Origin: Nymphaea colorata
Taxonomy: Eukaryota > Streptophyta > Magnoliopsida > Nymphaeales > Nymphaeaceae
Reading direction: 5' to 3'
Length of the DNA stretch: 64,000 nucleotides
Assembly: GCF_008831285.2 (NCBI RefSeq)
Contig: NC_045151.1
Span: 7,207,682 to 7,271,681, forward strand
Every line of letters begins with the position of its first letter. Position 1 is the stretch's first letter. This document shows, one piece after another, positions 46,909 through 58,079 of this stretch. A program made the translations under genes and the position numbers. Below the pieces are notes generated by a model. The model saw nothing but the letters and a program-made list of their open reading frames with translations. It was not told where the DNA came from and searched no databases.

Positions 46909-49900
46909 TTCCTTCAGCTGGAGCCTGAGATCTCAGTGCAACCAGGAGGAAAGGAGAGTTAGTACAAAGAGGAGACTATTGGTAAGGCCTTCAAGATGGA
47001 TGGCAAAAAAGTTAAGTAGGAAGAAGGGAAAAGAAGGCACTTGAAAATCATGGAGTGAACAAGTTCAAAAACAGATCGCCGCCTCTAAAATTTGCTCTGA
47101 TCGAACTAGATAGGAATGTAAAGCATAGGCATGAAGGCATGATGCCTCAGGGCTCGGGCAAAATGGTCAATGTGGGGTCAGTTGATGCTTCATTTGCAGG
47201 CAAGGCTTCCTTCAGTCAAGGGGGTTGGAACATCAGTTAATGCAGATAGGGGACAGAGATGTGGAAAGAAGCCGCAGAAGGAAGATTAAACAAGGAGAAT
47301 AAAGAGGGAGACACAACGCATGGAAGAGGAGCCTCAAGTTAGCTAATGAGGATTCTTTCTTGAAATGCCCATAGGTTGGCGGGTAAATCAGCCCAACAGG
47401 AGTTTGTGAATATGATGAGAGGCCATCAACAAAATATAACAATTATTATTGACACTAAACTAACAATGGAACACTTAAGTAAAATGAGGTTAAAGGTGTT
47501 GTAGTATCAATCGGCAATGAATATGCAAGAGGGTGACCTTTGGGTTGGAATGTGGACTCTCTAGAAGGAGGCAGAGAACCAAATTAATGAGATAAAAAAC
47601 AACCATTATTGGGTTCGGTTGAGAGTCTGTGCATTTAGCAAAAGCAATGACATCTGTGTTACTGGTGTGTACTTGGACTCAAACTTCAGAATTAGGAACT
47701 CCTTCTTCAGGACTTTTCCATTATTGCTTTTTATGAACCAGTCCATGTGGTTTATATAAGAGTTTTCAACTCTATGATTGGCCAGCATGATAGGGGACAT
47801 GGAAGCCCCCCACCCTTTCAGCTTGTCTGGCTTTTTCTAGGTTCATTCACGATAATGAGATTATAGAGATTTCAGATAGTGAGATAAAGTTTACTTGGTC
47901 GAATAATAGGCCAGGAGATGTAAACGGTATGAGTAGACTTGATAGGTGCTTCGTGTCATCCCCATGAGCTAGGGATAGATAGTGGGTTATGACCTTGGAG
48001 GTTCTTCATAGAGTTATGTTGAATCATAACCCCACATTGTTTGAGTGTAAAAGGAGATGCTCCTCCACCATGGGACGGGTAGTTTTCAGATATTTTCAAT
48101 ATTGGAAGGATATAGAAAACTGCAAAAAATAATCCAGTAGGGTTGGAGAATAGAGATAAGGGGATGTGCTATGATCAAGCTAATAGGTAAACTGGGGGCT
48201 AAGAGATTGGTTTAAAAGAGTGGAGTAGAAAGGGGCCATCTGATCTATCATCTACTATTGCGATGCTCCATAAGCAGTTTAATGAAACTCAAAAAGAGGT
48301 TGAAAATGAAGATATTGTTGTGCTACAGGTGGAAATGCGCCGTTTTCTAGCTCCTGAGGAGAAATTGTGTCATCGAAAGGTGAGAATCGATTGGATCCGT
48401 GAGGAAGATATAAAAACAAAATTTTTCCATGTCATGGTGAAGGGTAAATGGAGGAAGAATAAGATTCACGTCATGACCTCTAGATATAGACATGGAATAG
48501 AACTAAAGAATATTTTTTACATTGAAATTGAGTTCTTCAAACAGCTGTTGGGGGAAGATTGGCATGAGGTGACATTCCATTTAGTGGCAATCATGATCTT
48601 TTAGTTTCCGCTGAGGATAATGTAAAGCTCATGGCTTCTATTTCAGACGAGGAAATTAAATGGGCTGTTTTTCAGACGAAAAAAGGGTCAGTTGCAAGTA
48701 CTAATGGGTTCAACAATGAATTTTTCCAACATCATTGGGAGGTTGTCAAGCTAGATGTTAGCATAGTAATTGGGAATTTTTTCAGTACTGAGCGCATTGT
48801 GAAGACCATCAACCGAACCCATCTAGTTTTGATCCCGAAGACAGTGGGTGCTAGTGATGTGGACAAGTTCAGGCCGATTTGCAACAATATCCTCAACCTT
48901 GTAACTAGGATTATGATTTAGAAGGCTTCGTCTGGTTTTGAGTCACATTCTGGGGGACAATCATAATGTGTTCCTACAAGCACTAAACATCAGGAAACTG
49001 AAGGTCATTGGCATCAAACCAGATCTCAGTAAAGCATATGACCGAGTGAGCTTAGAATTTCTAAGAAATTCTCTCCTGTACTTGGGTTTTGGTGGAATGT
49101 GGAAAGATAAGATCATGACCATTGTTACAACTGTGAGCTCCTCCTTCCTTATTAATGGGCGTGAAGGAGCGTGGTTTGACACCAAGAGAGGGCTCCACCA
49201 AGGAGATCCCTTATCACCATATCTATTTGTTATGGTTAATCTAAACTCTTTTTTTGCAAGTTCGTATCCATGAATGTGTTATTAAAACTTTTAAGGTGGG
49301 CAGCATGGGAGAGTGCTATTTTTCGGTATTTTATGCAAATGATGTCTTCTTATTTTTAGAAGCTAAGAACTCTTGCTTAGCTCTAAAATAATACCTTAGG
49401 CATTTTGAGGAGTGTTCTGGGATGAGCATTAGTAGAGAGAAGTGCATCTTTTTTGGTTTTAACCTGACAAAGGAAGAGTATATCGGCATGGAGAGAGAGC
49501 TGGAATGGAGCAGAAGAAATCTGCCAATTGGCTAACATCGGGCGTCTACTTCATGTAGGCAACCTTTCGGAAGCTCACTACCTACCCTTATTGTTAAAAT
49601 TAGACATGAAATTGGAAAGTTGGAAGGGTAGACTACTTTCTTATGGAGGTCGGTTGTGTCAGATGAATCATGTCCTCACTATGATGACTGTGTACTGGGC
49701 AATGACAATGTGACTGTCTCGGGCTATTCTCAAACATATAAAGTGCATTTGTGCTAAGTTCTTGCGGGGAGACAAGGACAAAAAAAAACCAACCATCAGA
49801 TCTGCTGGAAGGATTTATGCTATCTAAAGATGGATGGTGGTCTGGGAATTCAAAGTATTAAAGACATTAACAATGATGATTTAGCCTTTCTAACTTGCAA

Positions 49901-50765
49901 GGCAATGATAGACTATAACACGTGGGCTAGGCTAACCAGAGATAAATATTTACAGAAGAAGAACATGTGGTATGGAAATGCCATCTAGTGCATTTGTTAG
50001 CTGGAAGCATATCTACAAAGTTTGGGCTCATATGTGTGATTTCTTTACCTGGAAAATAAAAAATGAAGCTAGGGTGGAATTTTGGAAGGAGAAATGGACT
50101 AACCAGTTGGTAGTTCATAGCATCCCTACCAAGTGGTATCACCTAGTGGAAGTCACCATTAGTTGTTCTGCCCAAGATTAATCTTTTATAATGGATCAGA
50201 GGTGTTTGAGTTCTTCCAAGGCGTGAGAATGCACATGCAAGCAGCACCATTAGTCACATGGTAGTAATGTTGTTTTCACTAGATAGGTGCTTTTGGACTG
50301 CACGCTTGAGATGGAAGATGTACAGATTTGGAGACGCAACCCTTGGTATGGAGGAACTTATCCACATGCCAGCTGGACCATCACATTGCTGAAAAAATTG
50401 ACTCCCCAAGGATGACAGAAATCAAAAGTTTGACATGCAATTACCCTCTCAATGTTACGTTTATCTGAAAGAATGTGAATCTGCAAATCATATTCTTTTC
50501 AAATTCTGAGAAATTCCGGGGGGAAGTCATGGACCGTTTTGGTGTCAAAGCATTGATGCCTACCCCTTGCAAAACAGCTTCGTTATATGGTATATAGGAA
50601 ATTTAAACAAAAATTGGTAATGAAATGCTGGAAAACTTATTTTCACTTAATTCTATGGTTTCAATGAGCTAAGTAGCTGAGCTTGCACAGTCTGCAAAGA
50701 ACTAGAAATTGGAGAGATGAAGGCCTTCTCAAATATGCATGCTCTATTTTAAGATTGATTGTAGC
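46909..50765 (+). pseudogene. decayed L1-type LINE (endonuclease, RT, zf-RVT relics)
   Basis: Domains appear in LINE ORF2 order across several frames. Endonuclease relics: about 47560-48110 (WSNNRPG, MSRLDRCFVSSP, then NHNPTLFEC). Pre-RT linker: 48263-48600 (KVRIDWIREEDIKTKFFHVM). RT: 48631-49350 with THLVLIPK, KFRPI, DLSKAYDRV, GLHQGDPLSPYLF and a catalytic box reading YAND where YADD/FADD is expected. Thumb region: 49560-49715 (PLLLKLDMKLESWKGRLLSYGGR). zf-RVT: about 50440-50510 (ECESANHILFKF), with tail to about 50765. Stops and frame changes are frequent. Left of 47500, ORF1-like sequence may continue to the other side of the hAT insertion (39166-39273). No poly(A) tail or TSD was recognised. 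Confidence 0.82.
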
Positions 50766-51430
50766 TCTGGTTTCTCACGGATCATCACATATAGCATAAT
50801 ACAGGAATCAAGGGTTTCAAATCAACCATGATTTACATGCCTTACCCCTCGTGTTAGTATGTTAGCATGCTTTATCTCTAGGAAATCAGAGACATTTAGA
50901 ACTAAGAGCATGATATTCTCATTCCAGCGTACACTAACTCATGCATATATTCATCTTCTAAGCATATAAAAACATGGATTCACATATGCATGTATCTATA
51001 AGAAATCAAAATAGATGGCTTCATGTTATACTCATGACTGAAAATCCCCATACCTCTGAAAATATTGGTAGCAACTCCTTCCCTCTACGTGAGGTTCTTT
51101 TCCAGCAGCCTCCTACTTCAATCTCAATCTCTCTCAATCTTTCTATGGCTGGACGTGCTCCTCTAATGCTACAGAAAAAGAGAATTTTCCCCCTTTCAAT
51201 TACATCCTTATCCATATCCTCAAATGTCTCCTTTAAGATTAACTTGATAAATAAATTTTTGTTTTTAAAAGAAAAACGTGGGTCTTACAATTTGGTTTGC
51301 TTTTTTCTGCGTTGGGTGCTTTGGGTGAAGTCATCATCATCATTTTTACTGCAGAGTCTCTGTTGGGAGATGATAAGTCTTCAGAGAAGTTTTTGATGGT
51401 CGGAAGAACCGGGGGCAGACTGAAGAACTC
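50766..51430. other. intergenic, no gene seen
   Basis: AT-rich. The open frame at 50974-51396 lacks any motif. Confidence 0.4.
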
Positions 51431-51813
51431 ATGTGCAAAAATATTCCAAAAGCAAAAGAGTTTGAAGAAAGTTGCACGACACTGGAACAAATCACAAAAG
51501 AGATGTGCAAGTGTCAGAATTGTCAAGTCCAAACAAAAGGTTTCTGCCTCCACCATGAATTTGCAATACGTCGAATATTGGAATCCGAGGCGGACAGCAG
51601 TGAACCAAAAGAAAAGGTAGCAAAGGCTATACAGGAAAAAGGTAGAACTCCTATCAATTTTTGGAATTTTACACTTAAAAGTAGCTTTAATAATTTTGAG
51701 ATCAAGCAGATCAAAAAGATGTCCTTATCTCATATTTCCGTTATTATCCCGGTTCAAAATGCTGCGGATAAAAAAGGAAAATGGAAAAAAGGACAAGCCT
51801 TCATTGACACCGG

Positions 51814-51815
<2 letters not shown>
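51431..51815 (+). pseudogene. ORF fragment with Cys/His motif and terminal Asp-Thr-Gly, cut by AT repeat
   Basis: A frame of about 128 codons (MCKNIPKAKEFEE...). It carries a Cys/His cluster (CKCQNC .. GFCLHH, about residues 28-45) and a lysine-rich middle, then ISVIIPVQ and QAFIDTGN. The frame then runs into a (TA)n tract and becomes Tyr-Ile repeats. A hydrophobic strand followed by F-I-D-T-G is the pattern of retroviral-type aspartic proteases, so this might be a piece of a retroelement or an integrated plant pararetrovirus. This is an inference from a short motif; a host exon is also possible. Confidence 0.35.
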
Positions 51816-51899
<84 letters not shown>

Positions 51900-52942
51900 T
51901 GTACATATAATATACATTATAATATGTATGTACGATATATATGTTATATTAGGTATATATAATATACATATGACATATATCACATGCATATCATGTATAA
52001 TATACATGTACATTATATATATTATGTGAAATATAACGTATATGTACAAGTAGTATAATATGTTGTAACTATAACATATTATGTAATGTACAATATGTAA
52101 ATATAATGTTACATATTATATAAAATTATACTATATTATATGACACATATTATTTAATATATTATGTATCTACATGTATGATTATATATATATATATATA
52201 TATATGCTATGCCACTTTATCTCATTGCAAGTTGACCTATCTTTATGTATTATATTATACGTATATACACATAATTATATTATATATTATACATAAATAA
52301 TATGTATGCATAATTAATAAACCGTATCTATGTATATGTATATGTTGTAAAATGTTTCACATACAACATATATTATATATATATTGTACAATGTAGACAT
52401 ATTTATTATAATATGTACATATTATCATGTATAATGTAATATATAGTGTACTACATTATATATGCATAACATATATAATGCAATATAGAATATTATTATG
52501 TAGATATAGATACGTACCCATATATATACAGTGTGTGTGTGTGTGTGTGTGTCTTATATCATATATATGTATATATACATACGTCTTATATATACATATG
52601 TGTCATATATAGTACAATATGTTATACATGTGTTATTGATGTACATACATGTATACGTACATATGTAACATATATACATTATGCAAAACAATATACATAT
52701 ACATATGTATACATATAATATATACTTACATTTCATGCACATATACATATTGTTTATAACATATGTAACTGAACACATACATATATATATACATGTTATG
52801 TATGTATGTTCGTATATACATGTGTGCATATATGTATATACGTATATACACATATACATGTATGTTCTGTATACATATTATCTATATATACATTGTGTAA
52901 AATATATGTATTGTACGTATATACACATATATATGTACATAT

Positions 52943-53036
<94 letters not shown>

Positions 53037-53039
53037 ATG

Positions 53040-53093
<54 letters not shown>

Positions 53094-53830
53094 CCATTTA
53101 TACATACATATATATACATGTATAATATATGGACATATGTACTATAATACATATATCCATATATTATACATGTATATATATGTATGTATAAATGTCTATT
53201 TATATATGTATATGTATATATATATAGATACCCACACTCACATATATTGCACATCACATATGTTATATTTATAACATATACTATATATATGTTGTAAAAT
53301 GTTTCACATACAACATATACTGCATATTGCACAATGTAGACATATGTATTATAATATGTACCTATTATCATGTACAATGTAATATATAATGTGCTACATT
53401 ATATATGCATAACATATATTATGCAATATAGAGTGTTATTATGTAGATATAGTTACGTACCCATATATATATAGTGTGTGTGTGTTTGTGTGTGTTTGTG
53501 TGTGTATGTGTGTATATATATATATGTTGAATATGCATATCATATATATGTATATATACATATGTCTTATATATACATATGTATCGTGTATATGTACTAT
53601 ATGTTATACATGTGTTGTTTATGTACATACATGTATATGTACATATGTACAATATATACATTATGCAATACATATAATATATACTTACATTTCATACACA
53701 TATACATATTGTTTACAATATGTAACTGAACACATACGTATATATATATACATGTTATGTATGTATGTACGCATATACATGTGTACATATATCTATTTAT
53801 TATTTGTATATATATATATATAACATATAT
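51816..53830. repeat. AT/GT-rich simple-sequence block with long-period duplication
   Basis: About 2 kb almost only of TA, TATG, GTAC and GT words: (TA)n at 51816-51892, (GT)n at 52534-52552, (TA)n at 52946-53002, (GT)n at 53002-53034 and (TA)n at 53045-53089. A 490-bp stretch at 52343-52830 recurs at 53290-53795 (offset 947 bp, about 90% alike by eye). A perfect 39-bp inverted repeat is at 53095-53194. The many Tyr/Ile/His/Val ORFs on both strands are compositional. Confidence 0.9.
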
Positions 53831-55617
53831 ATATTTTTGTTAACATCTCATGACATATAATATATATATGTATTATACATAAGGATGTAAAATAGACATC
53901 CCAAAATCTGATAGGTTGTCTCTCTCTCCAAGTACTTCATGTGCATGTAATGACATTGCCAGACCCCGGACTGCAAGAAGAAGTTTGAATGTGTCAGGGC
54001 CTTACAAAAATATCATCCAAGATTAAAGAACTTCTAGTATCTTGTGGCTTTCTTAGATGACGTTAAAGATGACAATATGGTAAACAATGCTACTTGATGA
54101 ACAAGCTAATAAGTTCATATTGATTTTCCTTCTGCAGCTGAACTACTTCCTCATATCAGACTAATTTAATTATTTCAAACACTTCAAGAACTGCAAGAAC
54201 ATTAGACTTCGTAGATCATTTGACAATCAAAGGACCACAATTCTTGTGTTGCTTTTCTGTCGTTGTCGTTTTCTGCTGTCTACAAATATGATCTGCAGTG
54301 CAGCAATGGACAAATGTTTCCTCTCATATGTTTCTTTAGCAATATCAGGACAGTCACAGTAGTAGATCTATGCAAATGCACATGGAAAGCCTTGTGCATT
54401 CCAACATGGCTTGGTATAGATCTTTTAGTGCTGGATTGATTCGTAGAAGATTGATTCCATTGTTCTTAATTAACATCTTCTGTAGCATTAGTCGCATCTG
54501 TCATTGGTTTCATTTTTTTGTCCCTCCTTCAGTTGATCTTTTTTTTTTGTTCCTGTTTTCTGATTGCTTTAGAACTTTCATGACAAACTTTCTTCAAGGA
54601 ATGTTTTGATACCCTTGTTTTCCCCTAATCTTTTGGTTCTCTGATTTTTTGGATATTGTTTAAAAAGTATGCACTCCTATCTGTTTCTTTAATATACTGA
54701 ATGTAGTACCATAGCATGCCCTGCTGGTAGCAGATGTATGAGGGTCACTGCTTTATGGAAATTATACGTCAGGAACATCTGAAATTGCGTATGAGAAACT
54801 CTGCTTATTCTGCACCATATTCTTGGTATTTAGCTAACTGCAAGTGGATATGGTGGGAGTGAATAGAACTTGCAAATTTGCAAAAATTCTCAAATACAAT
54901 AACAAATTCTGCTTATACACACACAAATACGCACATAGTTTAAGTATTTCTATCTTCATATGTACGTATACTTTTCCATATCCCTGTATCCACATTTACT
55001 AAAATTGCCATGCCTATGTCCCATTGTCGCATAAAACCCATCTTTTTCAAAAATAAAAACCCATTTTATAGTTCAAAAAATAGGTCAGCAAAAAAAAGCC
55101 TTTTTTTTTAAACATATGCCAAATGAAAAAACTGCCAAAAAACATAAAACAACTCTTTCTTTTGGCATTTTTGATTTTTTTATTACTCCATTTATTTTTG
55201 CATTTTCTTTTTAGGTTTTTTTTTTTTTTTTTTTTTCAGAAACTTTACCAAGATTTTTCCACTTTGGCATATTATACCTAAGAAAAACCTACCTCGTCGT
55301 TTAAAGCCCGTGAATGATCATGACCAAACCTGTACTTGTGCTCATGTGATTCTGTCACAATGAGAGTTATCCTTATTCCTGAATGGATTGGCTTATCAAA
55401 TAAGTATTGGGATGAGCTATGCTGGCTAGCAGTTATTTCCAAGGTAGTTATTGATGCTAGCTTGCCAAGTTATTCTCGATTCATCTGGTGATCCAAACTT
55501 CTATACAATGTTATAATGTATTTGGTTAATCCTTACTCGCATAAGTCGTTGAGTGGGGATTTTCACTTGACATGGATTTGTGCTCCCAAAATTTTCTGAA
55601 ATGACTTGTGGCTTTAG
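53831..55617. other. no supported gene; possible introns or flank of a decayed gene
   Basis: Ordinary AT-rich sequence with T runs (for example 55216-55239). Nothing recognised as coding. Confidence 0.4.
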
Positions 55618-56222
55618 GTTGGCGATATTGTGGCACTTGGCCTTCTTAAATGGCTTGCCGAACATGATCAACGTTCACAAATAAGCGTCCAAGTGTTGTT
55701 TTTTGTGTATATATTCTTGTGGAATTGGTGAATTTCAGGTGGTCACTTAGTTTTGTTCCCTCAAAATGATGCAGGCATACGGGAGAAACTTAAAGATGGT
55801 TCAGTTCAAGTGTATAGTGTGCAAGCTTTCATCCCAAAAGATCCTGCAGCACTTGTAAGTGCCGAATTTGTTCAAGCAGAAGAGTTTTTTGGTCAATCTT
55901 TGACGAATGAGAATTATTTGTGGGACAACAGGTATGGCAGAATGGTTCCAGTCTTACTCATGATAAGTTTTGGTAGGTTTCAACAAGGAAACCCTTTCTT
56001 GTTTCAATGCTCTTCACCTCTTTGCCCACATTTGTTTTTTTTTTTTTTGCATGTATGCCTTAGCATTGTCAAATTACATGATTCAAAATTTATCAAACTA
56101 AGTGATTTGATATAGGGATCATCTTGCAGGTATGTTGCAGTTTCAAATTTTTTTTGTTAAGCATAATGCATATGTGAAGCCTCTTAACATTGCTTCAGTG
56201 GAGCCAAAGACTGCAGTTGTGA

Positions 56223-56225
<3 letters not shown>

Positions 56226-56265
<40 letters not shown>

Positions 56266-56800
56266 TATTTTAAAATATTATATATATATATAACATATAC
56301 AAACATGACATATATATGTACATATATGTACTATATAACAAATATGTAATATCAGACGTACACATATATCTTATCATACAATATGTAATATATATGTACA
56401 TACATATGTGGTATAATATTACATGTATAATATATGTATATTATATAATATATTAGTAGTATAGATGTTATTGGTATTATATATATACAATAACATGTAT
56501 CATACATATTATACGTTTAACATATAATACATAATATAATATATTGTATATTATACATATACATTATTGTTTTAGTAATATATCATTAATAGACATTACT
56601 ATAATTATATACATTATGCATTATAATACGTGTATAAAGTATGTTATACGTAATAACTTCTAATGTATATATAGTGTTATATGTTTATTATATTTTATAC
56701 AATATAACAGATAATATGTATATAATATATATTATATATTGTACAATATAACATATAGTATATATATAATATGTTAATTTATTTATATAATTTATGCATT
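56226..56800. repeat. AT-rich simple-sequence expansion
   Basis: (TA)n at 56226-56263, then degenerate TATA/TACATA sequence similar in style to 51.9-53.8 kb. Confidence 0.8.
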
Positions 56801-56929
56801 ATATGTGTTGTAGCATTATAGTATTCCCTCATGCAGAGCCAGAAGCAGAAGCCAGATCCATATTTCTATAACTGGACCTATATAAGTTTAAATACCTGTA
56901 ACTGGATCCAGATCCACAATCCATCCCTT

Positions 56930-56960
56930 ACTCTATATAAAGGGATGTGGGTTCATTTTG
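56930..56960 (+). promoter_or_regulatory. promoter-like TATA region
   Basis: CTCTATATAAAGGGATG is a strong TATA box in a non-simple-repeat context, preceded by a twofold 'taactgga(c/t)c' word and followed by a pyrimidine-rich leader-like segment. It could be a solo-LTR or other mobile-element promoter; LTR ends were not found. Confidence 0.3.
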
Positions 56961-58079
56961 TAAGAAAAGTTGAAAGTTGAAAAGAAATGAAAAATGCAGG
57001 CTCTTTCTTAGTTTTTTCTGTTCTTCCTTTTTGTTTACTCATTTGCTTGAGTTTTAGTTAGTTTTAAGTTTAGTTTTAGTTTAGCCGTGAGTGCAGACGG
57101 GTAAAGACTTTTTAATCTTAATCCGTCTTGCATTACTTCCTGTGCCCAAGCTTTTTCAAATTGCTTTGCTCCATCTTTTCACCCTTTCCTTTACCTATGT
57201 GACACAGATAAACCTAAAATAACAACAGAAGTTGGCCGAGACTAGTACTCCTTTTGTAAGAGTAGGAGTAGTGTGTCTTGAATGAATAACATTTCATCTT
57301 ATTGATAATCCTGACTCCTGAGGTAGTTGAGTCGTGAATGTATACTGGCATGGCTTGAAATAATAAATCATGTTGAGTCTAAAATTGAAGTTGTTGAAAG
57401 AGCTTATAAGCTATGTAAACATTATCGAATCAATTTTCAGTTCTTACTTTATGTACTATCAGGATGTGTATGCAGTTTATGAAATCACTTAGTACTTACA
57501 ACACCTTGTGTAAGTTATATATCAATGGGTGCTTTGACAGTGATGCGGAACAATGACCTATACTCTACGTGACAAAAAAAACTAATGAAGAACCTCGTTT
57601 TTCAAGTTTAATTCAGTTCTCCGTAATTTTCTGAGCTGGTTTCTGCAAAGTCGTTGACCAGTTTGCTTTTGTTGATTGATTATTTTTTGTGGTAGTTAAT
57701 AATAGCCTCATTGTAGAACTGGAGAACAAGGGAAGGAAGTGAAACAGAAGAAACAGAAGAAAATCCTGTGAAAGGAGACACCTTTTACATGGACAAGAAA
57801 GCACGATCTGCTACACAGAAAGATGGGGTGCTTGGGCTTGGGCTTATAATTATCAAGCCAACTTCAGCTAGTTCAACTGCAGCCGAGCGCAACTCAGACA
57901 CTGCTACTTAAGATGCCACAGATTCTGGGAAAAGGTCTCTTGGTCACCTAAGCAGCAAAGCTGCCACTTATCTTTCTGCTTTCATAATCTATGTTGCAAA
58001 TGTAGGCAACATAGTTGACGGGATTGACACAACTCATGATTTTAACTTTTTCTCACTTGTGTACGAGTGGCCTAAAGAT

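Larger units (their letters stand above)
55618..58079 (+). pseudogene. exon-like segments of an unrecognised host gene, probably decayed
   Basis: 55739-55931 lies between AATTTCAG and a GTATGG donor and reads GHLVLFPQNDAGIREKL .. VQAFIPKDPAAL .. SAEFVQAEEFFGQS .. YLWDNR. 57717-58079 lies between ATTGTAG and GTAAGT and reads SETEETEENPVKGDTF .. QKDGVLGLGL .. GKRSLGHLSSKAATYLSAF .. VDGIDTTHDFNFFSLVYEWPKD. The biased composition and good splice sites point to real plant coding sequence, from one gene by order. 55618-55698 (VGDIVALGLLKWLAEHDQR) may be a further exon. An in-frame TAA at 57909 interrupts the second segment. An AT-rich expansion (56226-56800) fills the intron. I do not recognise the family and cannot find the start or end, so it may be a partial duplicate. 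Confidence 0.45.

Noticed and set aside
52427-53823. Several long ORFs of Tyr, Ile, His, Val and Cys
   Set aside because: Translation of TA/GT simple sequence; stops are rare because of composition.
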